A stretch of 64,000 nt of DNA, taken from Vibrio ponticus. Its GTDB lineage: Bacteria; Pseudomonadota; Gammaproteobacteria; Enterobacterales; Vibrionaceae. The position numbers were made by a program, and so were the translations under genes. The DNA lies in contig NZ_AP019657.1 of NCBI RefSeq assembly GCF_009938225.1, positions 1,364,001 to 1,428,000 on the forward strand, read 5' to 3'. The notes beneath the pieces are model-generated. The model worked only from the letters and a program-made list of their open reading frames with translations. It was not told where the DNA came from and did not search any database. Below, one piece after another: positions 55,049 through 63,855 of the stretch; within the stretch, counting starts at the first letter, position 1; the number at the start of each line of letters is the position of its first letter.

Positions 55049-57298
55049 CTACATAAATACAGTGAGGTTTACACCAAACTCTCTAGGTGCTCCCATCCTT
55101 ACAGATCTATAGTCTAGGGTATCATTAAAGTAATTACCTTGAATATAAGACTCGTCAGTTAAGTTCTTAATATAAGCATCTAACTTAAAATTATCTCCTA
55201 TATAACCTGTTGTTATATTATATATTGTTCTTGCATCTGTTTTGTACTCTTCACTATTGGAAAAATCAGAATACATTTCATCCAAATAGTTTGCGCTAAC
55301 AGTGCTATATAATCTATTGGTAATAAAATAATTTAGACCGACCGCAGCCGTAATTTCAGGGCTATACGCGAATTGATTACCTGATAAATCTTCGTTGTCT
55401 TTCCCAGTGACATAATCTATAAATTCAGTTCTTGCTAGCCCAACATTAGCAAACGTAGACAAGTCTTGTGAAACATAATATTCCATATCAAACTCGAAAC
55501 CGTATATTTCAGACTTCCCTGCATTTTCCGTGTAACAATTTGTTTCAGTAATGCCAATACAGACTTCAACTTGCTGATCTTTCCAACTGCCATAATAGAA
55601 ATTCGCATTAGTAGTCAAATCTCCGTCTAACCACACCGCCCTCGTCGCAAGTTCGAAATTATCTAGGTATTCAGGTTCAAATTTTCGTGCATTGCCGTTG
55701 GTGTCAATATCTGTTCCACCTGATCGATAACCTCGTTTATATAGAGCACTGATAGCAATATCTTCACTAAACTTATAAGTTAACCCAAATTGGGGGAGTA
55801 AAGCGCTATAAGAAGTATCTAACTGAGGCTGAGACACGACGCCAATTTTGTTGTTGATGTCCTGATTGACCATTGTAATAATTTGCCCAATTCCTCCCCC
55901 CGGACTTAGTGGAAGTGACAGCCCTCCAACTGGAATACGTGATTGAGTCGATGGTGCAATTTTGCTTTTTTCATAGTCATAACGTACTCCCGCAGACGCA
56001 GACCAATCTCTGCTTAGTTCGTAATCCCACTCAGTAAAGAATGCAAAATTTTGCTTTGTCTTCTCATAGGCGATTTGTTCATCAACCTGCACGATCTCCG
56101 GGTACAACGCTAAGAGCTGCGGAATTGCAGCCTCAGCTTGAGTCCCAGTCAAACTACTACTAATAATTGCGTGTAAACCATAATTAGCTAAGCGATCGGT
56201 CTTAATATCCTCTTCTACCTGAGTAAAATAGAAGCCAACTACACCCTTCGTCCGATCACCCTGATAATTAAAACGTAGCTCTTGAGCGATGTTTTTATCT
56301 TCGACCTCACGTTCGACCTGGTTTCCGAAAACGTCTGGTTGACGATCGCCGTCATCTATCCTTCGGTATTCACCATCTAAATAAGATGTTAACGAATTAA
56401 GAGTCCAAGTAGGAGTCAAATAGTAGGTAAAATCAATTGCAGCTGTAAAGCCGTCATAAGCCTCGTCGGCTTTCACATTGTCAAAGCTCTTTCGACTATC
56501 CTCCTTAAAACCATTTTCCGGGTCAACAAAGTAAATATCCTGACCTCGCACAGTCTCTGCATATTGAACAAGTAGGTTTAAATTCCATTTATCACTAGGC
56601 TCAAAAAGTACCTGCCCGCGTAAATTATTATTTGTCCGTGCATCATATCGATCTGTGTCAAACACATCACTTTGAATAAAGCCGTCGGATTCATGTAACT
56701 GTCCCGTTAGTCGGAATGCTGCGTTATCACCAATGGGGGCATTTATCATTGCATCAAGATTTTCACGTCCATAACTGCCAGCACCCAAACGCATTGCTGC
56801 ATCGAAATATTCAAGTTCTGGTCGTTTAGTATTGACAACCACAGCACCAATTAGGGCATTTCGCCCAACATTTGTCGATTGAGGACCGCGCAGTACTTCT
56901 ATCTGCTCGACATCCCAAACATCTTTGTTCATAAATCGACTAGCATAACCAGTGTAAGCAACGCCATCGACATACAAGCTTCCCATTTCACCGGTACCAC
57001 CTCCCGTTGAAGCTTGGTTTTGTGTCACACCACGAATACCAAACACTTCCCCAGATCCCATGTCATAGACGTTAGCTGTGACAGCAAAAGCCTCGTTTAA
57101 ATCGCGAATTTCATACTGTTCAATATCACCGTCAGTTAATACCGCGACACTTTCTTTAGTTTCTTGTATGGAACGTGCAATCTTCTGACCTTGAACGACA
57201 ATGACATCCATTTCTGCATCATGTCGCTCCATTTCATCTGCTGTTACACCACCTGAAATAGTCGATAAAACCGCTAGTGCGGACAAGGTAGGCTTCAC
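55049..57298 (-). CDS. TonB-dependent outer-membrane receptor, probable ferrisiderophore uptake
   Basis: This 749-residue receptor has a signal peptide (about 1-20), a TonB-box-like DVIVVQGQK, and a plug domain (about 45-160) with EVLRGPQSTNVGRNALIGAV. A 22-strand barrel follows, ending VNLTVFM with terminal hydrophobic residues typical of BAM targets. Two Fur-box-like sites lie in the upstream gap. Divergent from a PepSY/ABC operon, it would import the ferrisiderophore that the operon reduces. The ligand is not readable from sequence. Confidence 0.85.
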   Translation of the reverse strand: MKPTLSALAVLSTISGGVTADEMERHDAEMDVIVVQGQKIARSIQETKESVAVLTDGDIEQYEIRDLNEAFAVTANVYDMGSGEVFGIRGVTQNQASTGGGTGEMGSLYVDGVAYTGYASRFMNKDVWDVEQIEVLRGPQSTNVGRNALIGAVVVNTKRPELEYFDAAMRLGAGSYGRENLDAMINAPIGDNAAFRLTGQLHESDGFIQSDVFDTDRYDARTNNNLRGQVLFEPSDKWNLNLLVQYAETVRGQDIYFVDPENGFKEDSRKSFDNVKADEAYDGFTAAIDFTYYLTPTWTLNSLTSYLDGEYRRIDDGDRQPDVFGNQVEREVEDKNIAQELRFNYQGDRTKGVVGFYFTQVEEDIKTDRLANYGLHAIISSSLTGTQAEAAIPQLLALYPEIVQVDEQIAYEKTKQNFAFFTEWDYELSRDWSASAGVRYDYEKSKIAPSTQSRIPVGGLSLPLSPGGGIGQIITMVNQDINNKIGVVSQPQLDTSYSALLPQFGLTYKFSEDIAISALYKRGYRSGGTDIDTNGNARKFEPEYLDNFELATRAVWLDGDLTTNANFYYGSWKDQQVEVCIGITETNCYTENAGKSEIYGFEFDMEYYVSQDLSTFANVGLARTEFIDYVTGKDNEDLSGNQFAYSPEITAAVGLNYFITNRLYSTVSANYLDEMYSDFSNSEEYKTDARTIYNITTGYIGDNFKLDAYIKNLTDESYIQGNYFNDTLDYRSVRMGAPREFGVNLTVFM

Positions 57299-57351
57299 AA
57301 TAAGTCTCCTTTTCTTGTCGTGAAAAATTGCCGCGATACTAACTCAGACAT

Positions 57352-57370
57352 GATAATGCGTATAGTTATC
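57352..57370. promoter_or_regulatory. Fur-box-like site 1
   Basis: GATAATGCGTATAGTTATC matches the 19-bp Fur consensus in 14 of 19 positions. It lies 54 bases upstream of the TonB receptor start codon, so iron repression is likely. Confidence 0.7.
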
Positions 57371-57435
57371 ATTACATAATAAGCAAATTGAAATGCCCGA
57401 ACTAATAGATGACACGCATTTGTGCGATTGATATT

Positions 57436-57454
57436 TACAATAATTATCATTTGC
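57436..57454. promoter_or_regulatory. Fur-box-like site 2
   Basis: Read on the minus strand, GCAAATGATAATTATTGTA matches the Fur consensus in 14 of 19 positions. It lies in the same divergent gap, closer to the plus-strand operon, and could repress that operon. Confidence 0.7.
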
Positions 57455-57596
57455 AATATCAATGCTGATATGGATAATTACCCTCACCAAAGAGTGAGCC
57501 TAGTGAATTAATTTAAATTTTTTGTAATTACCATTCACTAAGTATGGATAAATGAGAATTTATATTTCTCGCTTCACATATTTCAAGGAGAAAAAA

Positions 57597-59354
57597 GTGG
57601 CAACTAAAACTATTGCTACTCAAGAAACTGATTTAAATAGCGAGACTATTTCTGTATCAAAAAAACAAAAAAAGAAATTCACTGCGGGTCGAATAGCATT
57701 TTTAATACACAGTTATATTGGCTTAAAGCTATCTATTATTTTCTGTATTGTTTTATTAAGTGGGACATTGGCTGTATTTCATGAAGAAATAGATTGGTTA
57801 CTTTATGAAGAAAAGCGCGTTGTTCCTCAAACTGAGCGCATGAATCCGGGCGAAGTGCTCGATAGATTACAAGCCCGCTTTCCTGACTCCGGCATCTCTT
57901 CGTTTTATACCGCAAGTGATAGAGATAGAACTTCAGCAACTGCGTTAAAAAGTACCGCGGGCGGTGGTTTTACTGTGGTACACATTGACCCCTACAGCGG
58001 CGAATATAAAGGTGAAACCAATTTTTTAACCGTGGGTAATTTCATTAGTATTCTCCACACTAACCTGTTTATGCCTTTTATTGGACGCGCCTTTGTTAAC
58101 TTTTTCGGCGTGCTTTGTCTAATCGGCTTGGTAACTGGACTCATCGCTTATCGTCGCTTCTGGCGTCACTTTTTTACGTTACCTCGCTATCGCGGCGTGA
58201 AGTTTCACCGTTTTCTTGCCGACTTACATAAATTCATTGGTCTTTGGTCGCTATGGTTCGTCTTGATCATCGGTGTCTCCGGTAGTTGGTGGTTCTATCA
58301 CAATCCGTTGGTTTTCTATAAAGTCGCACCTCAGATTATCGATCAACCACCCATAGAACCGGGGCTATCACGACAGGACGTGAAAGCACTTAGTAAGTCC
58401 CCCCCTGTTAGGCTTACATCCGAACAGATCGTTATCGCCGTACAAACTTATGATCCTGAATTCAAAATTACACGATTGACGCCTCCTGGTCACAGCGGTA
58501 TGACGTACGCTGTTCGAGGTACCAAAGGAGACCTTTTAACGAGCCATCATGACAGCACTTATTTCGTTCACCCATTTACCGGTAAAGTTATAGACTCGAG
58601 ATTGATGCAAGACGCCACTTTTGCACAGCGGTTTGATAAAGCGATGGATCCTCTGCACTACGGCACTTTCGGCAATGTAGGTTGGTCTGACTTATTGGTC
58701 AAAACTATCTGGTTTCTATTCGGGCTAGCCATGACCGTACTATCAATTTCGGGCACTGTTATCTATTACAAACGTACTCGATCCGCGGCATCTCAACTCA
58801 TGCGCAGTTCAATGCCAACGAGTAAAAAACGCTTGCTTAAGGCGTGGTATATCTTTCGCCCTTGGGGCGGTCCAATGTCTGGTTTTAAATACCTGAACTG
58901 GGCTTTTGTTATCGTCATGTGCATCGGCATAAACATCGGCTTCAAGCTACAAAGCGAAGGGACCAGCAGTGGTGGTTTCCACTATACACAACAAACGGTT
59001 GGCGAGTGGAAAGTCGGCCTTCAAGTCGTTCTCGGTCTTTTGGAGAAAGACCTCCACCCTATCACGCCCGGTCGTCGAACTAATGTGAATGCGTTTGTCG
59101 AAGGTGACTTTTCCAAGATCAAATTTATTTATGTCGACTTTAAGAAACCCCGCTCGATGCGCGCACCAGGTTTCGTCATTCATGGTGTAACCGGTAACTT
59201 AGCCGCACATGTACGTGTGCCGAAAAAGCTCCAAGACGATGCAAAGCTGTGGGTCACGATTGAAGATTGGCAAGGTAACTTCCATCAAACCGCTTGGCCA
59301 CTGATGCCTGACGGCGTGAATACTATCGACAAACGTGCGACAGCACTCAATTAG
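57597..59354 (+). CDS. PepSY-domain inner-membrane protein, FpvG-like ferrisiderophore reductase candidate
   Basis: The protein has about 585 residues. GTG 57597 is chosen because AAGGAG lies 6 bases before it; ATG 57552 has no such site. Helices occur near 45-65, 170-190, 220-240, 395-420 and 455-470. A PepSY-type periplasmic region carries VVHIDPYSGEYKGE, and conserved His lie at helix ends (LADLHKFIGLWS, FLIHSYIGLKL, DPLHYGTFGN). These histidines resemble b-type haem sites of the PepSY-associated TM family. P. aeruginosa FpvG reduces ferri-pyoverdine in the periplasm; this is the best functional analogue. Confidence 0.82.
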   Translation: MATKTIATQETDLNSETISVSKKQKKKFTAGRIAFLIHSYIGLKLSIIFCIVLLSGTLAVFHEEIDWLLYEEKRVVPQTERMNPGEVLDRLQARFPDSGISSFYTASDRDRTSATALKSTAGGGFTVVHIDPYSGEYKGETNFLTVGNFISILHTNLFMPFIGRAFVNFFGVLCLIGLVTGLIAYRRFWRHFFTLPRYRGVKFHRFLADLHKFIGLWSLWFVLIIGVSGSWWFYHNPLVFYKVAPQIIDQPPIEPGLSRQDVKALSKSPPVRLTSEQIVIAVQTYDPEFKITRLTPPGHSGMTYAVRGTKGDLLTSHHDSTYFVHPFTGKVIDSRLMQDATFAQRFDKAMDPLHYGTFGNVGWSDLLVKTIWFLFGLAMTVLSISGTVIYYKRTRSAASQLMRSSMPTSKKRLLKAWYIFRPWGGPMSGFKYLNWAFVIVMCIGINIGFKLQSEGTSSGGFHYTQQTVGEWKVGLQVVLGLLEKDLHPITPGRRTNVNAFVEGDFSKIKFIYVDFKKPRSMRAPGFVIHGVTGNLAAHVRVPKKLQDDAKLWVTIEDWQGNFHQTAWPLMPDGVNTIDKRATALN

Positions 59355-59372
59355 ACCAACACCGGAGGAATG

Positions 59373-59705
59373 ATGCGCTTTCTAAAATCAATATTGCCTA
59401 TTGGAATCGGCCTTGCCGTGGTGTCGGCGAGTAACTCTGTATTCGCACACTACCCTGTTTTGGATTGCAAAGCGGATTCACAAAAGCAACTTGTCATTTG
59501 TGAAGCCAGTTTCTCTAACAGAGCAACTGCCCCCAACGTAATAATGGAAGTATTTTCTGAAGATGACGAGGTGGTGGCCAGTGGTCAGACAGATCAACAA
59601 TCTATGTTTGAGTTTCCTTTGCCGGAGGGTATCTATTTCATTTTGATGGATGCAGGTCCCGGTCATGTGCTTGAAATCTCTAACGATGAAGTCACGCTTC
59701 TTTAG
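59373..59705 (+). CDS. Small periplasmic protein of the iron operon
   Basis: This protein of about 110 residues has a signal peptide ending SVFAHYP and a predicted beta-sandwich body (LVICEASFSNRATAPNVIM and SMFEFPLPEGIYFIL). GGAGGA precedes a double ATG; the second is spaced better. It lies 18 bases after the PepSY gene, in the FpvH position by order. Homology with FpvH cannot be judged by eye. It may help form the reductase complex. Confidence 0.6.
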   Translation: MRFLKSILPIGIGLAVVSASNSVFAHYPVLDCKADSQKQLVICEASFSNRATAPNVIMEVFSEDDEVVASGQTDQQSMFEFPLPEGIYFILMDAGPGHVLEISNDEVTLL

Positions 59706-59727
59706 CAAGCCGTAAGGTTTTTAATAG

Positions 59728-60297
59728 ATGGTAGTTGATTATAAAACTGAACGACAACACAAGACCCCAATTGCTTCCCAGCAATATTACGTTGAAGTCA
59801 TATCCCCAACAGATGGGAAGTCTGAAGATAAATGGGTTGTCTGCGCAATAGGGTTGCTTTTCGTCATCGCATCATCACTGATGTATTGGCTATATGGTAG
59901 CAATGAACAAGATAAGGTTACGGTACCTCAAGGTCTCCAGCATACCTTAACTCAACTGAGTAACGCCGCTGAAGAAATAGCAATAATTCAGCAAGCAATG
60001 GAGAAGAATCTCAGCTTAGTTGAACTCAGAGAGCTTGCTATTGAACCCTTTTCTCAACCGTTGCTATCCAATCTAGCCAGTGCAACCTGGTTACACCAGG
60101 ATAGCTGTTACCTCGGAACGATAGAATTAACCAAGCAATCCTATCAGGTGCGACTGCTTTTAAGTGAATCTAGTGAAGGAATAATTAGCTGGCGAGAACA
60201 CGGTATCTCAGACACGAACACCGCGTGTAGCGATAGTTCCGATGACGATTGGCATCCAATTGGCATTGATTCGACGCTATCAAATCACAGTCACTAG
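59728..60297 (+). CDS. Membrane-anchored periplasmic protein of the iron operon
   Basis: This 189-residue protein has a basic N-terminus, a single membrane helix (about 36-55) and a periplasmic tail of about 130 residues. Only two cysteines, C126 and C172 region, are seen in the tail (DSCYLGT and TACSDSS). It overlaps the 5' region of the next gene's open frame but not its chosen start. By order it takes the FpvJ/FpvK place. I do not recognise the family with certainty. Confidence 0.6.
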   Translation: MVVDYKTERQHKTPIASQQYYVEVISPTDGKSEDKWVVCAIGLLFVIASSLMYWLYGSNEQDKVTVPQGLQHTLTQLSNAAEEIAIIQQAMEKNLSLVELRELAIEPFSQPLLSNLASATWLHQDSCYLGTIELTKQSYQVRLLLSESSEGIISWREHGISDTNTACSDSSDDDWHPIGIDSTLSNHSH

Positions 60298-60319
60298 TCG
60301 TGCTATTAGGAATTTGACT

Positions 60320-61207
60320 ATGCATTTTAAAACGACATTACTCTTTACTCTGCTAACGTTTTTTTCAGCCCAAGCCACCGCGAAACTCAATGTAGGTATC
60401 ACACTCCATCCCTATTATAGCTACGTAAAAAATATCGTCGGTGATAAAGCTATCGTTACCCCATTAATTGAGGCTGGCTTTAATCCCCATGCTTATAAGC
60501 TATCTCCCGCAGACCTGACTCGCTTAAAATCCATGGATGCGATTGTTGTAAATGGTATCGGCCATGATCAGTTTGCTACTGAAGTCATCGAAACATTGAA
60601 CCTACCAAACTTGGCGGTAATACAAGCCAACTCTCAAGTCGCGCTTATAAGTAAATCCGGCGGTGATGTACATAATCCACACACCTTTGTTTCTATTGAT
60701 GCGGCGACTAGGCAAATCTACACCATCGCCAAACAACTGGGGAAACTCGACCCAGATAACCGAAAATACTACCTTGGCAACGCCATCAAATACGCGAAAA
60801 GCCTCCGCCAGATAAAGCATAATGCGCTGAAAGAGATATCAACTCTCGACTTATCACAGATTCAAATCGCCAGCACTCATGGGGCTTATGCATACCTATT
60901 GCAAGAGTTTGGTATGACAGTTTCAGCCGTAGTCGAACCCGCCCATGGCGTATCGCCAAGTGCATCCCAATTACAAGATACAATAAATAAAATCCGCGCT
61001 GCCAATGTACAAATACTATTCACCGAGCTCAACATGGCCAATCAATATGTCTCAGTAATAGAAAAAGAATCAGGAACACGACTATTTCGTTTCTCTCATA
61101 TGACTTACGGTGAATATCGAGATGAACTGTTTGAAGTCGATATGACACACAATCTCAACACATTAGTTGAGGCTCTAAAATATGCGTCTGAGAATCCAAT
61201 ATTATGA
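60320..61207 (+). CDS. Cluster A-I metal-binding ABC substrate-binding protein (FpvC-like)
   Basis: This 295-residue periplasmic protein starts with a signal peptide ending ATAKLNVG. Metal ligands of the ZnuA/MntC type are visible: His57 (GFNPHAYKLSP), His118/His121 (DVHNPHTFV), His187 (STHGAYAYL) and an acid in FTELNMANQ. AGGA precedes the ATG at 60320; the longer frame to 60242 is spurious. Family members bind Zn, Mn or Fe(II). In the operon context, Fe(II) released from a siderophore is the most likely cargo. It overlaps the ATPase gene by 4 bases. Confidence 0.82.
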   Translation: MHFKTTLLFTLLTFFSAQATAKLNVGITLHPYYSYVKNIVGDKAIVTPLIEAGFNPHAYKLSPADLTRLKSMDAIVVNGIGHDQFATEVIETLNLPNLAVIQANSQVALISKSGGDVHNPHTFVSIDAATRQIYTIAKQLGKLDPDNRKYYLGNAIKYAKSLRQIKHNALKEISTLDLSQIQIASTHGAYAYLLQEFGMTVSAVVEPAHGVSPSASQLQDTINKIRAANVQILFTELNMANQYVSVIEKESGTRLFRFSHMTYGEYRDELFEVDMTHNLNTLVEALKYASENPIL

Positions 61208-61995
61208 GAAGCAAATCTTTAGTTGCAACAAACATATCAGGCCCAAGTGTTCACCTTGAAAACATTAGTGTCGACGAAGGTAATCTGAAACTGCTTAATC
61301 AAGTTGATGTAATTTTTGAATCTGGCGGTTGGCATGCCATTCTAGGACCAAATGGCGGTGGAAAAAGCACCTTACTCAAAACCATTCTTGGTCAAAAGAA
61401 TCATCAAGGTAGATTGACCATTCATTGGGCTCATGCACCAAACAAAACAAATAAAACCAAACAGCGAATTGGCTATTTGCCTCAGCTTATGCCATTTGAT
61501 GCCAGTTTACCTATTTCCGTTAGAGACTATTTACTACTGAATTTGTCTCCAAAACCGATCTGGTTTAACCGTTCACTATCCGACCAAATTAAACATGGAT
61601 TGGTCAATCTGGGATTAGAGGAAAAACTTGGAAGAAAAATCGGCGATCTGTCCGGCGGCGAACGACAACGTTTAATGCTTTGTACTGCATTATTGCAAAA
61701 GCCGACGATTCTAATTCTCGATGAACCAATGACAGGACTTGATAAACAAGGACGAGATGATTGCTTGCAACTGCTGAAACAATTTCACCATGCCGGGGGA
61801 ACAATCATTATGGTAGAGCACGACTGGCAAGTGGTTGAACAACATTGTGAACATATCTATTGGGTTGACAAACACCTCAAGAAAATTGATAGAGCGAGCG
61901 ATTTCTTTCTTAAAAATGCCGCGATGCATCTAGCGCTCAATGCTTCCGATACATTCTATGAAACTCCAATGCTTGAACTTAATGACAAGGCCTAA
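61204..61995 (+). CDS. Metal ABC transporter ATP-binding protein (FpvD-like)
   Basis: This 263-residue ATPase shows Walker A GPNGGGKST, Q-loop GYLPQLMP, signature LSGGERQRLML, Walker B ILILDEPMTGLD and H-loop MVEHDW. It is of the ZnuC/MntB class that pairs with cluster A-I binding proteins. The final 40 residues extend beyond the standard domain. It overlaps the preceding gene (ATGA) and lies 5 bases before the permease. Confidence 0.88.
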   Translation: MRSKSLVATNISGPSVHLENISVDEGNLKLLNQVDVIFESGGWHAILGPNGGGKSTLLKTILGQKNHQGRLTIHWAHAPNKTNKTKQRIGYLPQLMPFDASLPISVRDYLLLNLSPKPIWFNRSLSDQIKHGLVNLGLEEKLGRKIGDLSGGERQRLMLCTALLQKPTILILDEPMTGLDKQGRDDCLQLLKQFHHAGGTIIMVEHDWQVVEQHCEHIYWVDKHLKKIDRASDFFLKNAAMHLALNASDTFYETPMLELNDKA

Positions 61996-62000
61996 GACGT

Positions 62001-62885
62001 ATGATGAGCAATATCTATTCTCTGTTCAATGATTGGGTTGATCTTGGCTATTTGCCACAAATGTTCAGTTATGAATTTTTAATTAATGCCTTATTAGCAA
62101 GTTTAATGATTGGTCCTTTGTTAGGGTTACTAGGTACCTTGGTCGTAGTGAAGCGGCTGGCATTTCTTTCCGAAGCCGTTGGGCATAGTGTTTTAACTGG
62201 CGTAAGTATTGGAATTTTGCTCGGAGAGCCGGCAACGTCACCACTCATCAGCCTATTTAGCTTTTCGATTCTTTTTGCTCTGGTATTACAATGGGTTAAA
62301 GGTCGCTCGACAATACCTTATGACGCGCTCATTGGTGTCTTTCTCTCTTTCGCTCTCGCCGCAGGTGCCGCGTTGCTTCTCTATGTTGCCAAAAAGGTCA
62401 ACGCCCATTTAATTGAGCAAGTAATGTTTGGCTCTATTCTGGTTGCTACAACGAATGATTTATTGATGTTGGCTTTAATATGCACTGGCGTAGCACTGCT
62501 GAGCTATTTCTATGGCAACCATGCTTACTTAGTTGCTATTTCCCCAGACATAGCCCATAGCCAACGCATTAATACTCGTCTGCATGACTACGCCTTTGTA
62601 ATCTTAATTGCATTGATTACCGTGGCATCAGTGAAAATCATCGGGGCCGTATTAGTTGGTGCACTATTGCTGATCCCCGCAGCGAGTGCGCGTTTGATTG
62701 CTAGTAATCTCAAACAGTTATTGATGTTATCAATACTCTTCTCGACCACAGCATCAGTAGCCGGTGTATTACTGCCTATGTATCTTCAGTGGCCGATATC
62801 AGCGGGACCAGCTATCACGCTCTTTGCCTGTGCATGGTTCTTACTAAGTTTGGTTAGCCGCCAATTAAAACTAAATGTTGCCTAG
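62001..62885 (+). CDS. Metal ABC transporter permease (FpvE-like)
   Basis: This 294-residue integral membrane protein of the ABC-3 family has about eight or nine helices. The coupling segment GLLGTLVVVKRLAFLSEAVGHSVLTG is split over a helix-loop region and typical of ZnuB. It forms the transport channel with the ATPase gene product. It follows the ATPase by 5 bases and precedes the second binding protein by 9 bases. Confidence 0.87.
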   Translation: MMSNIYSLFNDWVDLGYLPQMFSYEFLINALLASLMIGPLLGLLGTLVVVKRLAFLSEAVGHSVLTGVSIGILLGEPATSPLISLFSFSILFALVLQWVKGRSTIPYDALIGVFLSFALAAGAALLLYVAKKVNAHLIEQVMFGSILVATTNDLLMLALICTGVALLSYFYGNHAYLVAISPDIAHSQRINTRLHDYAFVILIALITVASVKIIGAVLVGALLLIPAASARLIASNLKQLLMLSILFSTTASVAGVLLPMYLQWPISAGPAITLFACAWFLLSLVSRQLKLNVA

Positions 62886-62894
62886 GATATATTC

Positions 62895-63800
62895 ATGAAA
62901 TCGATACTCACCGTAATATTTGCCTGTACAGTATCCGCAATATCAACGTTAACCTATGCGACAATTAGTGAAGCGACAACTAGTGAAGCAACAGCTAGTG
63001 AACAAAGTAAAAAACTGACCATAGCCACCGCCATACCCGTTGTCGCAAGCATGCTTGAAGAACTTACCCAACAAACGCAAATAACGGTGCTATATGTGCC
63101 GCCAAACAAATACAGTGTCAAACGGATACCCGGCTGGTTAAAACGTCAAACTGTTGAGGTCTACCCTAGTGCGGATATCGTAGCGAGCATCTCATCGGTA
63201 TGGTCAGATATTGATATTTACCCTGCGTTACGGAGTAAAAATATCGCCATTATTCCTGTCGATCTCGCCAATGCTTTAATACCAGGCGGAGAACGAGTCG
63301 CTATAACCAAATTAGATGACGGCTCGATAGGTTATTTTTGGCTCAATCCATCCAATATACAAATGATGCTAGGAATATTGCATAGAGATCTACAAGCGAT
63401 ACTGACTCATAAACACTATGAAGATAAAGAACAGTTACGGCTTAACTTTGCTCAGATGAGTGCACAGTTACGCAAGCAACAACTTGAACTAAACCAGCAT
63501 CTCATTGACGGGATGTTTATGAATATTGTCGTCGACAAACCCGAGCTAATTGACTTGGGAGCAATAACACTTGTTCCTCTAGCAAGTCGAGAACAAGCAA
63601 TAAAAGATGAGTTACCTACCCTGTTGATTACCAGTAAAAAACCATTTCATCGCTCATTGCAAAACCTTCCTCAGAATATCGAAGTTTGGCATGTGGATGA
63701 TTTTTCAAAGTACAGCAAAGGAAGCTTAACTCAACGTTGGCAATCCATGCTAAATAAACTAGCCAAAATAAATGCCTCTACACAACTACAAGTAAAATAA
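62895..63800 (+). CDS. Second A-I-like binding protein lacking metal ligands (FpvF-like)
   Basis: This 301-residue secreted protein has a signal peptide ending TYA, a short repeated linker (ISEATTSEATASE), then a fold resembling the A-I binding protein family. The metal-ligand histidines are not kept: the PHxY position reads PPNKYS, and no HxxH pair follows. The protein keeps the overall segment order (KLTIATAIPVVASMLEELT; QKPELIDLGAI type region). It is in the FpvF place, where a second binding protein acts on the siderophore rather than the metal. That function is inferred from order. Confidence 0.72.
   Translation: MKSILTVIFACTVSAISTLTYATISEATTSEATASEQSKKLTIATAIPVVASMLEELTQQTQITVLYVPPNKYSVKRIPGWLKRQTVEVYPSADIVASISSVWSDIDIYPALRSKNIAIIPVDLANALIPGGERVAITKLDDGSIGYFWLNPSNIQMMLGILHRDLQAILTHKHYEDKEQLRLNFAQMSAQLRKQQLELNQHLIDGMFMNIVVDKPELIDLGAITLVPLASREQAIKDELPTLLITSKKPFHRSLQNLPQNIEVWHVDDFSKYSKGSLTQRWQSMLNKLAKINASTQLQVK
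62957..63001 (+). repeat. Three tandem 15-bp repeats in the linker
   Basis: Three near-identical 15-base units (GCGACAATTAGTGAA and two variants) encode ATISE, ATTSE and ATASE right after the signal peptide of the second binding protein. It looks like recent slipped-strand expansion. Confidence 0.8.
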
Positions 63801-63825
63801 GCGGATCACTCGTTCCGCTTTAATT
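63799..63825. terminator. Intrinsic terminator between convergent genes
   Basis: A 7-bp stem AAGCGGA/TCCGCTT (63799-63805 with 63814-63820) with an 8-base loop is followed by TAATT. The stem begins in the last binding-protein stop codon. It may serve both the iron operon and the convergent VOC gene. Confidence 0.6.
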
Positions 63826-63855
63826 CATTTCATTCAAATGCTTGTGTGACCGAAA

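Noticed and set aside
60242..60319. Longer start of the FpvC-like binding protein
   Set aside because: The extra 26 residues lie inside the preceding gene and would push the signal peptide inward. ATG 60320 has a ribosome-binding site.
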